NCBI RefSeq assembly: GCF_009193305.1 | Contig: NZ_WBVS01000006.1 | Span: 62,001 to 126,000, forward strand | DNA: 64,000 bases | Direction: 5' to 3' | DNA from: Bifidobacterium cebidarum | Lineage (GTDB): Bacteria; Actinomycetota; Actinomycetes; Actinomycetales; Bifidobacteriaceae | Shown: positions 17,354-27,797 of the stretch, piece after piece | Layout of the letters: the number at the start of each line of letters is the position of its first letter | Position numbering within the stretch: the stretch's first letter is position 1 | Translations under genes and position numbers: made by a program | Notes under the pieces: model-generated | What the model saw: the letters and a program-made list of their open reading frames with translations, nothing else | What the model was told of the DNA's origin: nothing | Database searches by the model: none

Positions 17354-20299
17354 GTGGTCGATATTGTTGACAAAGCCCTACGCATGGGTGAAGGTCGCCA
17401 GATCAAGAAACTCGAGAATGTGGCCAAGGCGGTAAACGCTTTGGAGGATGAGATTTCCGCCCTGTCCGACGAGGATCTCAAGGCCCAGACCCCGAAGTTC
17501 AAGCAGCAGATCGAAAACGGCAAGAGCCTCGACGAGATCATGCCTGAAGCATTCGCCACCGTGCGTGAAGTCTCCAAGCGCACGCTCGGCCAGCGTCACT
17601 TCGATGTGCAGCTCATGGGTGGTGCAGCACTGCACTGGGGCAACATCGCTGAAATGAAGACCGGTGAAGGCAAGACCTTGGTCGCCACTCTGCCGAGCTA
17701 CCTCAATGCGCTCGAAGGCAAGGGTGTACACGTGGTCACCGTCAACGACTACCTGGCCAGCTACCAGAGCGAGCTGATGGGCCGTATCTACCGCTTCCTC
17801 GGCATGAGCGTCGGCTGCATCATCACCGAGCAGAAGCCGCCGGAGCGTCGTAAGCAGTACAACGCCGACATCACCTACGGCACCAACAACGAATTCGGCT
17901 TCGACTACCTGCGCGACAACATGGCCTGGGAGAAGGCCGATCTCGTGCAGCGCGGCCATCATTACGCCATCGTCGATGAGGTCGACTCCATTCTTATCGA
18001 TGAGGCCCGTACCCCGTTGATTATCTCCGGTCCGGCCGAGGGTGATGTGACCCGCTGGTACCGCCAGTTCGCCAAGCTGGTGCTGAAGCTCACTCGTGAC
18101 GAGGATTACGAGGTCGACGAGAAGAAGAAGGTCGTTGGCATCCTGGATCCGGGCATCACCAAGGTCGAGGACTTCCTCGGTATCGACAACCTCTACGAGC
18201 CGGCCAACACCGCGTTGATCGGCTACCTCAACAACGCCATCAAGGCCAAGGAACTGTTCATCAGGGACAAGGATTACGTCGTCACCCAAGGCGAGGTGCT
18301 CATCGTCGACGAGCATACCGGCCGTATCCTGCCTGGCCGTCGTTACAACGAGGGTCTGCACCAGGCCATCGAAGCCAAGGAAGGCGTGGAGGTCAAGGCC
18401 GAGAACCAGACCTTCGCCACCATCACCCTGCAGAACTACTTCCGCATGTACGACAAGCTCGCAGGCATGACCGGTACCGCAGAAACCGAGGCCGCCGAGT
18501 TCATGAACACCTACAAGTTGGGCGTGCTGCCGATTCCGACCAACAAGCCGATGATTCGCAAGGATCAGGACGATCTCATCTTCCGCACCAAGAAGGAGAA
18601 GCTTGCCGCCATCGTCAAGGATGTCGCCAAGCGCCACGCTTCCGGCCAGCCGGTGCTGCTCGGTACCGCATCCGTCGAAAGCTCCGAAGTGGTCTCCACT
18701 CTGCTCGACGTCGCCAAGATCCCGCACCAGGTGCTGAACGCCAAGCAGCACGAGAAGGAAGCCGCCGTCGTGGCCGTGGCAGGCCGCAAGGGCGCCGTGA
18801 CCGTGGCCACCAACATGGCTGGTCGTGGTACCGATATCATGCTCGGCGGCAACGTCGAGTTCCTCGCCGACGCCAAGTTGAAGTCCGAAGGCTACTCTCC
18901 GGAAGATACTCCGGAAGAGTATGAGAAGCGTTGGCCGGGTACTCTGAACGAGATCAAGGCGCAGGTCAAGGACGAGCACGAGGAAGTCAAGAAGCTTGGC
19001 GGCCTGTACGTGCTTGGCACTGAGCGTCACGAGTCCCGTCGTATCGACAACCAGCTGCGTGGTCGTTCCGGCCGTCAGGGCGATCCGGGCGAATCCCGCT
19101 TCTACCTGTCTCTCGAAGATGATCTGATGCGCCTGTTCAACACCCAGCTCGTGGCCCAGGTCATGGCCAAGGGCATGGAGGAAGGTCAGCCGATCGAGTC
19201 GAAGTCCGTGACCAAGGGCGTGCGCACCGCACAGAAGGCCGTGGAATCCCGCAACTACGAGATTCGTAAGAACGTGCTGAAGTACGACGACGTGATGAAC
19301 AAGCAGCGTACCGTCATCTACTCCGAGCGTCAGGCCGTGCTGAAGGGCGAGGACATCCACGAGGATATCGAGCGCTTCATCGCCGACACCGTCGAGTCCT
19401 ACATCAAGGGCGCAGAAAAGGGCTCCGACAAGCCGAAGGACTGGGATTGGGAAGGCCTGTTCAAGGCACTCAACACCGTGGTGCCCACCAAGGTGACCGT
19501 TGACGAAGCCAAGGAAGCCGCCGGCAAGCTCAAGGGCGAAAAGGCCATCGAAGCCGTGCGCGACCTCATCGTCAAGGACGCCAAGGAGAAGTACGACGAG
19601 CTTGAGAAGACCATTGGCGAGAAGGGTCTGCGCGATCTTGAACGCCGCGTGGTGCTCGCCGTGCTCGACCGCAAGTGGCGTGAACACCTCTACGAGATGG
19701 ACTACCTGAAGGACGGCATCGGCCTGCGCGGTATGGGTCAACGCGATCCGCTGGTCGAATACCAGCGCGAAGGCTACCAGATGTACAACTCCATGATTGA
19801 AGCCATCAAGGAGGAGTCCGTCCAGCTGCTGTTCCACATCGACGTCAAGCAGGTCGCCGCAACCCAGGATGACAGCACCACTGATGACGAGGATGCTGCT
19901 GTGGCCGCTGCCGAAGGCGCCACCGGTGTTTCCGAATCTGCTGACGGTGCCGACTCTGCCGCAACCGTGGCCGCCGGCCCGGATGAAGACGGTGAGAGCG
20001 AAGAGGAAGCTGCTGAAGGCGAGACCGAGGATGAATCCGAGGAAGACGCCGAGGAGAAGCAGGCCATCGCCGACTCCGCAGCCGCATCCGCCGCAGGTGA
20101 CGCCACGCTGCCGGTGGCCGGCCCGGCTCCGATCAGCCACGCCGAAGGCAAGGTTCCGGTTGCCAAGCGCCCGAAGAGCGACGAACTGAAGACCCCGTGG
20201 GCCGACGGTCGTACGTTCCCGGGCACGAGCAAGAACGCTCCGTGCCCATGCGGTTCCGGTCGTAAGTACAAGATGTGCCACGGCCAGAACGAAAAATGA
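17354..20299 (+). CDS. secA: Preprotein translocase ATPase SecA
   Basis: A 981-residue motor that pushes preproteins through SecYEG. The start is GTG with GGGAG upstream. Walker A MKTGEGKT is near residues 101-108; the DEAD-like box [14 protein letters not shown] and the second motor domain ([37 protein letters not shown]) follow. After about residue 835 comes an Ala/Glu/Asp-rich linker of about 80 residues, then the zinc motif [14 protein letters not shown] near the C-terminus (Cys at 964, 966 and 975, His 976), which normally binds SecB or lipids. It is the housekeeping SecA1 type. Confidence 0.98.
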   Translation: MVDIVDKALRMGEGRQIKKLENVAKAVNALEDEISALSDEDLKAQTPKFKQQIENGKSLDEIMPEAFATVREVSKRTLGQRHFDVQLMGGAALHWGNIAEMKTGEGKTLVATLPSYLNALEGKGVHVVTVNDYLASYQSELMGRIYRFLGMSVGCIITEQKPPERRKQYNADITYGTNNEFGFDYLRDNMAWEKADLVQRGHHYAIVDEVDSILIDEARTPLIISGPAEGDVTRWYRQFAKLVLKLTRDEDYEVDEKKKVVGILDPGITKVEDFLGIDNLYEPANTALIGYLNNAIKAKELFIRDKDYVVTQGEVLIVDEHTGRILPGRRYNEGLHQAIEAKEGVEVKAENQTFATITLQNYFRMYDKLAGMTGTAETEAAEFMNTYKLGVLPIPTNKPMIRKDQDDLIFRTKKEKLAAIVKDVAKRHASGQPVLLGTASVESSEVVSTLLDVAKIPHQVLNAKQHEKEAAVVAVAGRKGAVTVATNMAGRGTDIMLGGNVEFLADAKLKSEGYSPEDTPEEYEKRWPGTLNEIKAQVKDEHEEVKKLGGLYVLGTERHESRRIDNQLRGRSGRQGDPGESRFYLSLEDDLMRLFNTQLVAQVMAKGMEEGQPIESKSVTKGVRTAQKAVESRNYEIRKNVLKYDDVMNKQRTVIYSERQAVLKGEDIHEDIERFIADTVESYIKGAEKGSDKPKDWDWEGLFKALNTVVPTKVTVDEAKEAAGKLKGEKAIEAVRDLIVKDAKEKYDELEKTIGEKGLRDLERRVVLAVLDRKWREHLYEMDYLKDGIGLRGMGQRDPLVEYQREGYQMYNSMIEAIKEESVQLLFHIDVKQVAATQDDSTTDDEDAAVAAAEGATGVSESADGADSAATVAAGPDEDGESEEEAAEGETEDESEEDAEEKQAIADSAAASAAGDATLPVAGPAPISHAEGKVPVAKRPKSDELKTPWADGRTFPGTSKNAPCPCGSGRKYKMCHGQNEK

Positions 20300-20335
20300 G
20301 TCACACTGAGCAATCAGTGGTAGCGCTCTAACGCA

Positions 20336-20372
20336 ATTGGGGCTTCCTGTGCAAGGGAAGCCCCAATTTTTT
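20336..20372 (+). terminator. Intrinsic terminator after secA
   Basis: ATTGGGGCTTCC pairs with GGAAGCCCCAAT around a loop of about eight bases, followed by TTTTTT. It lies between convergent genes. Confidence 0.95.
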
Positions 20373-20385
20373 GGTTACAGCGTGA

Positions 20386-22641
20386 TCATTTCACGGCAAA
20401 GCCTTGGGAGACCGCGTAGATCTTCAAACGCCGCTCCCATTCGTCGAACAGGTCCTGGCTGCGGCCACCCGGCTTCAACGCCGGTACGATCAGACGCGCG
20501 AATTCGGCATCCAGCTGACTATAGAACGGTAGATTATCCCAATCCCTGTTAACGCGAGCAGCCGATTTGGCGTAGACGTCGTAAATCGGCTGATTGAAAT
20601 ATGGGTCAACAGTGCCACGCCGGGTTAGATCCTCCACATATCCGGCTGCAGCGGATACGCCGCCAGGTGCGCGCAATTCCACCGAAACCGGGTCGAGCTG
20701 GAACCATTTCAGGAATGTCAGGGCGGCGCGAAGACGCGCCTCAGGGAGTCCTGCACTGACGGCCAATGTCGAACCGCCGATTTCCGCAGTGGCCACTTGG
20801 CTCGGATCGGCGAATGCGGGCGGCAGTGTAACCTTCCACAACCCCTGATCAGCCGGATATGACATCGATAGGATCTTACCCAGCCAATTCGCATACGTCA
20901 CCGTCAAGTACGTGCCGGATTTGGCGCGCATATACCGGTTGTCCCACATAGGTTCGGCGTTCAGCACACCATCGTCAATACATTGTTGAATGAACGTGGC
21001 TACATTGCGCACCAAATCGTTGCGCATATGGAAAACAATCGTCGAATCATTCTCCACTGTCCAAGGCCTTACCCTTGCTGAGCGGAAGAACGAAAGATAA
21101 TGCTGCACATCGGTGGTATCAAGTACACCCATGTATCGGTTGGAATTTCGATTATGCAGAGCCACGCCGGTCTCATAGAAGGCATCCCAGGTGTCTGGAA
21201 TTTCAAGCTGATAATGATTGAACAAATCAGCTCGGTAGAACATGGCGGTTTGCGATTGATCGCCTGGAATACCATAGAGTTTGCCGGCATAATGAGCCGA
21301 CTGCCATGCCGCACGATCGACTTTGGGTCCAAGTTCCTGCTCGATCGCTTCGCTTGACAAATCTTGCAACGCACCGGAGGCCGCCAGCTGGGGGAGTGCG
21401 GTGCGCTCGACATTGATGATATCCGGAACCGAACGATGATTGATGACGCGTTCCCAATACAAGGACAGCGTATTCTCCTGCGTACGTCCCTCAATCGGAT
21501 CGATGACGATATGTGGATGCGTACGCATGAATTCATTGATGCGCGGCATGGTTTCGTTGAACGCGTTAGACAACATGGTGAGTACGATGGTGTCGCTTGT
21601 ACGCCTGATTTCCGCATATGGGCCGAGTTTCATCGTCGAACGCTTATGAGGATTCAGTGAATCGCGTTTCATGAATTCGGCGGTGAGCGTGATTGGTTCG
21701 GGCCGTACTCCATCCGGATTGCGTATGGCGCTCACCAGCGTATCTGCGGCACGTTCGGCCAACTGTTCGCTCTTCATGTCGATGGTACTCAGCGTAGGGG
21801 TGAGCAGTGAAGACATTTGAGTGTTATCGAAACCAATCACCGAAACATCCTCAGGAATACGTAGACCGTTGCGGCGTGCTGCGGTGATAAACCCTGCCGC
21901 CAGCTCGTCGTTGAACGCGAACACAGCATCCGTCGGGCGGATAAGATACTGCTCCACTGCGGCCTTGCCGCCGGAGACGCTTGGCTCGCATTCTCGTACC
22001 ACGCGGTAGGTCATGTCATAGCGGAAGGCTGCGGATCGGATGTAACGACGGCGGTATTCATTGGACCATGAACTGGCGGGTCCGGCCAGATAGGTGATGG
22101 ATGAATGACCGCTTTCCTTGAGCGCGTGCACCGCATCATCGATGGCTCGGGCCATATCCACAACAACACTGTTGAGACCTGGAGCAGTGCGATTCAACAC
22201 GATGACTGGACGGACCAGCATGATACGGCGGATATCGGGCTCGCTTAAACGCGAGGACAGCAAGGCCACGCCATCGACATTGCGCATCACATACGACATG
22301 GCCTTGCGCTCAACCGATGGTTTCTGATCGGTGTCCAACGTGATGAGACCGTACCCTTTGGTCTCCAACCGTCGTTGCATGGCATTGACCGTGATGGCAT
22401 AGAGCGGATTGGTCAGTGTCGGTACAATGGCCGCGATCATGCCAGTGGAGGGGAGTGGCTCGTCGGCTGTTTGCGCGGTTTGAGCGAGATATCCGAGCTG
22501 CTCTGCTATACGACGAATGCGGAACTCGGTTTTGGCTGCTACTCTGCCCGGTTGGCTGAGTGCTCGAGACACGGTGGAGGGATTGACTCCGGCCTCTCGA
22601 GCGATGTCGTAGATGGTGGCTTTATGATGTGCGCGCTCCAT
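20386..22641 (-). CDS. LacI-type repressor fused to a solute-binding-protein domain
   Basis: A 751-residue protein, about the sum of a LacI regulator and a sugar-binding lipoprotein. Residues 8-55 are the LacI helix-turn-helix (ATIYDIAREAGVNPSTVSRAL). Residues about 62-345 are the LacI sensor fold (IAAIVPTLTNPLYAITVNAM, DAVFAFNDELAAGFI, EDVSVIGFDNTQMSSLLTPTLSTIDM). Residues about 365-735 are a family-1 extracellular solute-binding domain (GKLYGIPGDQSQTAMFYRADLF, FLKWFQLDP). There is no signal peptide or lipobox, so this domain is cytoplasmic here. GGGAGGG precedes ATG 22641. Divergent from the GH115-like glycosidase, whose operon it probably represses in response to two ligand-binding modules. 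Confidence 0.88.
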   Translation of the reverse strand: MERAHHKATIYDIAREAGVNPSTVSRALSQPGRVAAKTEFRIRRIAEQLGYLAQTAQTADEPLPSTGMIAAIVPTLTNPLYAITVNAMQRRLETKGYGLITLDTDQKPSVERKAMSYVMRNVDGVALLSSRLSEPDIRRIMLVRPVIVLNRTAPGLNSVVVDMARAIDDAVHALKESGHSSITYLAGPASSWSNEYRRRYIRSAAFRYDMTYRVVRECEPSVSGGKAAVEQYLIRPTDAVFAFNDELAAGFITAARRNGLRIPEDVSVIGFDNTQMSSLLTPTLSTIDMKSEQLAERAADTLVSAIRNPDGVRPEPITLTAEFMKRDSLNPHKRSTMKLGPYAEIRRTSDTIVLTMLSNAFNETMPRINEFMRTHPHIVIDPIEGRTQENTLSLYWERVINHRSVPDIINVERTALPQLAASGALQDLSSEAIEQELGPKVDRAAWQSAHYAGKLYGIPGDQSQTAMFYRADLFNHYQLEIPDTWDAFYETGVALHNRNSNRYMGVLDTTDVQHYLSFFRSARVRPWTVENDSTIVFHMRNDLVRNVATFIQQCIDDGVLNAEPMWDNRYMRAKSGTYLTVTYANWLGKILSMSYPADQGLWKVTLPPAFADPSQVATAEIGGSTLAVSAGLPEARLRAALTFLKWFQLDPVSVELRAPGGVSAAAGYVEDLTRRGTVDPYFNQPIYDVYAKSAARVNRDWDNLPFYSQLDAEFARLIVPALKPGGRSQDLFDEWERRLKIYAVSQGFAVK

Positions 22642-22833
22642 GGTCGGTTTCCCTCCCCAATGGGTATTGCATGGGTAAACAACAACGTTCGACAATATTA
22701 TGGCAACCTTTGGCAACAAGCGCAATGGGCTTGCTGAAGTAGACGAATATGAAACATGTCAGCGATACGAAGCGCGTGGAAGCGGACAGTATCGCGGGAA
22801 AGCAATTAACAGACAAGTTCACTTGGAGGAACC

Positions 22834-24849
22834 ATGTCTATTTCCATCACAGCCACCACGAAAGTGACTGGTGCCACGCCATCCAAGGCTGTGGCATATG
22901 CGGTCGAAGATATCGAGCGCGATCTTGCCGCCGTCACCGTGCCATCGGAGCAGCCGGGCGCGGATATCGTGCTGGTAGAAGGCCCTCACAATCCGGAAAC
23001 CTATGAAGTGCGTGTGGCGGACGGCAACCTGGAAGTCCACGCCGGCGACGATTTCGGCTTCATTTACGGCCTGTATGCCATCAGCCGCGAAGTGCTCGGC
23101 GTTAAGGACTTCTGGTTCTGGAACGATCAGCATTTCGAGCCAGTACCGAGCATTGAAGTCGCCGATGACTTCGCATTGACCAGCAAGCCGACCGCCGTCA
23201 AGTACAAGGGCTTCTTCATCAACGATGAAGTGCTGCTCGAAGACTGGAAGTACGACAACGATTCCGATAAGACCTGGCGCCTCGCATTCGAAACCGTGTA
23301 CCGTCTCGGTGGCAACATGGTCATCCCCGGCTCCGGACAGCGCGGGGAACCGCATCTGAAGCTCGCGCAGGACATGGGCTTCTACATCAACCAGCATCAT
23401 GCCTGCCCGCTTGGCGCTCGCATGTTCGCAGCCGCCTACCCAGGCGTGCAGCCCAAGTGGCCGGAGGAAGAACCGCGGTTCGAAGCCTTGTGGCGTGAGG
23501 CCATCGAGGCGCAGAAGGGCAAGCGTACGGTGTGGACGCTTGGCTTCCGCGGCCAGGGCGATCAGCCGTTCTGGAACTTTGACCCGCGTTACGCCACCGA
23601 TGAGGCCCGCGGCAAGCTGCTCTCCGAGATCATCCAACGCCAGTACGACATGGTGCAGGCCGCCGATCCGGGTGCGCAATGCGTAATCTACCTGTACGGC
23701 GAAGCCATGGAACTCTACCGTGCCGGCGTGCTGACCTACCCGAAGCAAGTGGCCAAGATCTGGGCTGATAACGGTTTCGGCCGCATGGTCTCCCGCCGTC
23801 AGGAAAACAACAACCCGCGCGTGCCCGCCATGCCCACCAACGACGGCGACAACGGCATCTACTACCACGCCAGCTTCTACGATCTGCAGGCCGCCAACCA
23901 CACCACCGACATCACCAATGATCCGCGTCTGGTGGCCAAGGAACTGGAAGACGTGATCGTCAACGGCGGCGACGACGTATGGATCGTCAACGCCTCCAAC
24001 ATCAAGCCGCACGTCTACTTCCTGAACTTCATCGCCGCCATCTGGCGCGAAGGCAAGATCGACTTCGAGAGAGTCGCCAAGCGCTACATCGCCGATTACT
24101 ACGGTGAAGAGAACGTGGATGCGGTGTTCGACCTGTATGAGGAATACTGGAAGGCCGCCGTACAGTACGGCCCGAACTGGGACGATCACGCCGGCGAACA
24201 GTACTTCAACCATGTGCCGCGTATGCTCATCACCCAGTGGCTGCGCGACAAGCAGGCCCCTGCACAGGATCTGCGCTGGATGCATGACGGCAAGAGCCTC
24301 AAGGAACAGATCGACTTCTACCGCGATCTGATTGCCCCGGCTGTCGATCGTTACGCTGACTTGGCCGACAAAGTGGAGCTGGCCGCCATTTCTGCCGAAC
24401 TGCGCGGTGAGGAGGATGCCGCCGAGCTGATCCGAGATTCCATCGGCGTGGAAGTCGGCATCTATGAGCATTCGGTGGCCGCCTCTGTGCACGTGTGCGA
24501 CGCTCTGCTCGCAGGATACGACGAAGATTGGCAGCATGCGTTCTACGATGCCGGACTCGCCGCCGAGGAATTCACCGCCGGCGACCATGCGATGCGCGAC
24601 CGCGAGCATGGCAAGTGGGAAGGATTTTGGCGTAACGACTGCCTGACCGACATCAAGCAATCCGCTTGGGTGTGCGAACAGCTCATGGGCTACCTGCGTT
24701 GCGTAGGCGACGGGCCGCACTACTTCCAGTGGCTGCGCGACTTCATGTACCCGGCCTGGGAGAAGGACGTGTTCGTGATCATGAACATGGAAAACCATCC
24801 GACCGACCGCGAGATCTTCGCCGCCATGAAGGCCAAATGGGGCAAGTGA
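22834..24849 (+). CDS. GH115-like glycoside hydrolase (putative alpha-glucuronidase)
   Basis: A 671-residue cytoplasmic protein without signal peptide. FGFIYGLYAISREVLGVKDFWFWND, then KYKGFFINDE, then a VYRLGGNMVIPG segment and GFRGQGDQPFW, match the order of conserved blocks I know from family 115 xylan alpha-1,2-glucuronidases. It is shorter than the usual 800-1000 residues and lacks the C-terminal extra domains. Similarity is judged by eye, so the family call is moderate and the sugar specificity is unknown. GGAGGAACC precedes the ATG. It is followed 79 bp later by a GPH-family symporter, as if a transported short glycoside is hydrolysed inside the cell. Confidence 0.7.
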   Translation: MSISITATTKVTGATPSKAVAYAVEDIERDLAAVTVPSEQPGADIVLVEGPHNPETYEVRVADGNLEVHAGDDFGFIYGLYAISREVLGVKDFWFWNDQHFEPVPSIEVADDFALTSKPTAVKYKGFFINDEVLLEDWKYDNDSDKTWRLAFETVYRLGGNMVIPGSGQRGEPHLKLAQDMGFYINQHHACPLGARMFAAAYPGVQPKWPEEEPRFEALWREAIEAQKGKRTVWTLGFRGQGDQPFWNFDPRYATDEARGKLLSEIIQRQYDMVQAADPGAQCVIYLYGEAMELYRAGVLTYPKQVAKIWADNGFGRMVSRRQENNNPRVPAMPTNDGDNGIYYHASFYDLQAANHTTDITNDPRLVAKELEDVIVNGGDDVWIVNASNIKPHVYFLNFIAAIWREGKIDFERVAKRYIADYYGEENVDAVFDLYEEYWKAAVQYGPNWDDHAGEQYFNHVPRMLITQWLRDKQAPAQDLRWMHDGKSLKEQIDFYRDLIAPAVDRYADLADKVELAAISAELRGEEDAAELIRDSIGVEVGIYEHSVAASVHVCDALLAGYDEDWQHAFYDAGLAAEEFTAGDHAMRDREHGKWEGFWRNDCLTDIKQSAWVCEQLMGYLRCVGDGPHYFQWLRDFMYPAWEKDVFVIMNMENHPTDREIFAAMKAKWGK

Positions 24850-24928
24850 CCCTCATCCTCATTCGTAACCATCAATGAACAATCATCGGCCCTGCAATGC
24901 GGGGTCGAACAAAGAAAGGAATGCTGCA

Positions 24929-26494
24929 ATGACACAGCAGGCAGCAGCTCCTGAGGCTAAGGCGCCTCAGGGACGCAAGATCAAGCTCATCAACGCCATC
25001 GGATACGCGTTCGGTGACTTCTACGGCGGCGGCTTCGGCCAGATCGCCACCTATCTGACACTCTTCTGGACCACGTTCGCCGGGCTCAAAGTGGCCCAGG
25101 CCGGCTCCATCGTCGGCATCGCCACGATGCTGGCCGCATTCTCCGCACTGGTATTCGGAACACTTTCCGACAACCTGTACAAGTACAAGGTCGGCCGTAA
25201 GTTCGGCCGCCGTCGTTTTCTGATTCTTCTTGGCGTGCCAACCTTGCTCGTCACCATCCTGATGTTCGTGCCGGGGCTGCCGGTGTGGGCCTACTTCGTG
25301 GTGTACGCACTGTGGATCATCGCCAACCAGCTGATCATGACCCCGTACTCGGTGCTCCCGAACGAGATGACCACCGACTTCAACGGCCGCACCATGCTCT
25401 CCACCACGCGTATGCTGTTCTCCGGCATCTCCACCGCTGTGATTCCGCTGGGCATGGCCGCCTTCCTGAAGGCCCTGGGAGACAAGCAAAGCTCCTCCTA
25501 CACCATTTCCATGGGCTTCTTCATCGTGCTGTTCGCCGTGTTCGTGTTCATCGCCTACAAGTCCACCTGGGAGCTCACTCCTGAAGAGGCGGGATTCGAC
25601 GAGGCCGCCATCGAGGCTGAGAAGAAGGAACCGTTCAACTTCGGCAAGTGGCTCAAGGGCGTGGCCGATATCTTCGTCGGCTACTTCTCCACCCTGCGCA
25701 ACAAAACCTTCCGCAAGCACATCCTGATCTACCTGCTCGGCCAGTCCTTCCTCGACATCTTCGGCCAGGTGTGGCTGTTCTTCGTGCTCTACAACCTCAA
25801 CAAGCCGGTCGCCTTCGGTTCCGCCCTGCTCGGCATGGCCTTAATCGGTGAACCGCTCAAGCCGGTCTTCGGCTGGATCTTCGCCAAGCTCGGCCCGCGC
25901 AAGATGTTCTCCCTGAACTTCGCCGGCGCCATCCTGGGCCTCCTGGGCCTGTGGGGCCTGTGGCAGACCGCATCCCAGAACAACACCGCTGCATGGAACG
26001 CAGCCCTGTACGTGGTCATGATCTGGTGGCTGATCTTCCGCGCCATGACCTGGTTCATTCCGTGGAACGTGTTCCCGTTCACCCCGGATGTCGATATGAT
26101 CATGGCCGGCGAGAACCGCGGCGGTCTGTACATCGGTTTCCAGCAGTTCGCCCGTAAGATCACCGCAGGCCTCTCCGCCATGGCATGGGGCTGGTTCCTC
26201 GGCGCCAACGGCTTCGTAGAGGAGGCATTCAAGGCCGGTAAGCCGCAGCCTGAGCAGGCGGTGAACGCCATCGGCACCGTGCTCGTCTGGTGGATCATCG
26301 CCGGCCTTGCCGTGGCTTGGATCATCTCCTTCACCATGAAGCTCGACAAGAACACCGACGCCGTGCTCCTGAAGGAAATCGACCGTCTGAAGGCCGGCGG
26401 CAAGAAGGCCGACGTCGATCCGGCAACCAAGAAGGTCGTCGAACAGCTCACCGGCATCAAGTACGAGCAGTGCTGGCCGCAAACCACCGAGTGA
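24929..26494 (+). CDS. GPH-family sugar:cation symporter
   Basis: A 521-residue transporter of the glycoside-pentoside-hexuronide family with about 12 helices. INAIGYAFGDFYGGGFGQIATYLTLFW at the N-terminus, the GTLSDNLYKYKVGRKFGRRRFLILLGVP loop with its charged residues, and NQLIMTPYSVLPNEMTTDFNGRTMLSTTRM are family-typical. ATG 24929 has AAAGAAAGGA upstream; the frame is open back to 24875. The family link to hexuronides fits the putative alpha-glucuronidase just upstream, and both are presumably controlled by the LacI fusion protein. Confidence 0.88.
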   Translation: MTQQAAAPEAKAPQGRKIKLINAIGYAFGDFYGGGFGQIATYLTLFWTTFAGLKVAQAGSIVGIATMLAAFSALVFGTLSDNLYKYKVGRKFGRRRFLILLGVPTLLVTILMFVPGLPVWAYFVVYALWIIANQLIMTPYSVLPNEMTTDFNGRTMLSTTRMLFSGISTAVIPLGMAAFLKALGDKQSSSYTISMGFFIVLFAVFVFIAYKSTWELTPEEAGFDEAAIEAEKKEPFNFGKWLKGVADIFVGYFSTLRNKTFRKHILIYLLGQSFLDIFGQVWLFFVLYNLNKPVAFGSALLGMALIGEPLKPVFGWIFAKLGPRKMFSLNFAGAILGLLGLWGLWQTASQNNTAAWNAALYVVMIWWLIFRAMTWFIPWNVFPFTPDVDMIMAGENRGGLYIGFQQFARKITAGLSAMAWGWFLGANGFVEEAFKAGKPQPEQAVNAIGTVLVWWIIAGLAVAWIISFTMKLDKNTDAVLLKEIDRLKAGGKKADVDPATKKVVEQLTGIKYEQCWPQTTE

Positions 26495-26532
26495 ATGTCG
26501 ATGGTTGCTGATCGCTAGACAATCATCGAATG

Positions 26533-26561
26533 AGGCTCTCCTCTCCACCGGAGGAGAGCCT
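26533..26561 (+). terminator. Hairpin after the symporter gene
   Basis: AGGCTCTCCTC (26533-26543) pairs perfectly with GAGGAGAGCCT (26551-26561). The U-tract after it is weak (TTCAAC). Confidence 0.7.
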
Positions 26562-26677
26562 TCAACGTATCTGCAACGTATTTTGCAATATGGAAGTTTG
26601 CATCTCGTGAAACGCATGGCCATTACAATGAGCCGCGTTACTAGCTATCGGGCGCGAATATGCGTCAAGGAGGAACA

Positions 26678-27724
26678 ATGGCAGAGATCACATGGAAGTC
26701 GATTCTCACCAAGCTGGTCGGGGGAGACCACCTGAGCTCCGAGGAATCCGAGTGGTTCGTTGATGATTTGATGAAGGGCAACGCGAATCCCGCAGCAGTG
26801 GGTGCGGCACTCGCCATGCAGCAGCAGCTGGGACTGACCGCCGAAGAAGTGTCCGGTGCGGCCAAGGCCATGGTGTCTCACGCGATTCCGCTCAAGGTCT
26901 CTGGTGAGACCACCGACATCGTGGGCACCGGCGGCGACGGCTTCGCCACCGTGAACCTGTCCACGATGGGTGCCGTGGTGGCCGCTGCCGCCGGCGTGAA
27001 GATCGTCAAGCATGGCAACCGTGCCGCATCCTCGAAGTGCGGTGCCGCCGACGTGCTTGAGGCACTTGGCCTCCCGCTGAACCTGAAGCCGGAGGCAGTG
27101 GGCGAGGTTGGTGACGAAGTCGGCATCACGTTCGCCTTCGCCCGTACCTTCCATCCGGCCATGCGTTTCGTGGGCCCGGTTCGTGCGGCTCTCGGCATTC
27201 CGTGCGTCTTCAACGTGTTGGGGCCGCTGACCAACCCTGCCAAGCCGGCACACGTGGCCATCGGCTGCGCCAACCGTGCCATGAGCCCGATTATGGCAGG
27301 CGCATATGCCGCCGCAGGCCAATCCGGCATGGTGTACACCTCGCATGAGGGCATGGATGAGCTTGCGCCCACCGGTCCGGTCTCCGTCTGGGAGATTCGC
27401 GACGGCAAGGTCACCGAAACCGACTTCGACCCGACCGTGGATCTTGGCCTCAAGAAGATCGATGTCGCCGACCTGAAGGGCGGCGAGCCTGAGGTCAATG
27501 CCGCAGCATTCCGCGACTTCCTGGCCGGCAAGGACGTGCCATCCCGCTCCACCGCATTGCTCAACGCCGCCTCCGCTATCGTGGCCGACGGTCATCTGGT
27601 GGGTGATGGCTCGTTGGCCGAGCGCTTTGCTGAGGCCTACAAGATCGCCGAAGATGCTGTTGATTCTGGCAAGGCCGAAGCACTGCTGAACAAGTGGATT
27701 GAAACCGCCAAGTCCAAGGCCTGA
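26678..27724 (+). CDS. trpD: Anthranilate phosphoribosyltransferase TrpD
   Basis: A 348-residue enzyme joining anthranilate and PRPP, the second step of tryptophan synthesis. VGTGGDGFATVNLST is the PRPP-binding glycine loop; KHGNRAASSKCGAADVLEALG and FARTFHPAMRFVGPVRAALGIPCVFNVLGPLTNPA are the other conserved blocks. AAGGAGGAA precedes ATG 26678. No other trp gene is nearby, so it stands alone between two sugar loci. A TACAAT box lies about 50 bases upstream. I see no Trp-codon-rich leader peptide. Confidence 0.97.
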   Translation: MAEITWKSILTKLVGGDHLSSEESEWFVDDLMKGNANPAAVGAALAMQQQLGLTAEEVSGAAKAMVSHAIPLKVSGETTDIVGTGGDGFATVNLSTMGAVVAAAAGVKIVKHGNRAASSKCGAADVLEALGLPLNLKPEAVGEVGDEVGITFAFARTFHPAMRFVGPVRAALGIPCVFNVLGPLTNPAKPAHVAIGCANRAMSPIMAGAYAAAGQSGMVYTSHEGMDELAPTGPVSVWEIRDGKVTETDFDPTVDLGLKKIDVADLKGGEPEVNAAAFRDFLAGKDVPSRSTALLNAASAIVADGHLVGDGSLAERFAEAYKIAEDAVDSGKAEALLNKWIETAKSKA

Positions 27725-27769
27725 TGCTGAAGATGTAGGTTGCCTGACAAGACAACCTAGCTGTTGCGA

Positions 27770-27797
27770 ACTCCCCTCGTATGAGGGGAGTTTTTTT
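27770..27797 (+). terminator. Intrinsic terminator after trpD
   Basis: ACTCCCCTC (27770-27778) pairs with GAGGGGAGT (27783-27791) and runs into seven Ts. A second small inverted repeat, TAGGTTG/CAACCTA (27736-27759), lies just before it. Confidence 0.95.

Noticed and set aside
17378-20281. A 967-codon open frame antisense to secA
   Set aside because: It is a by-product of the GC-rich codon pattern of secA; it has no ribosome site and a composition rich in His, Val and Leu without domains.
26495-26677. Tryptophan attenuator or T-box before trpD
   Set aside because: I find no Trp-rich leader peptide, no T-box core and no antiterminator pair; only a simple promoter-like TACAAT.
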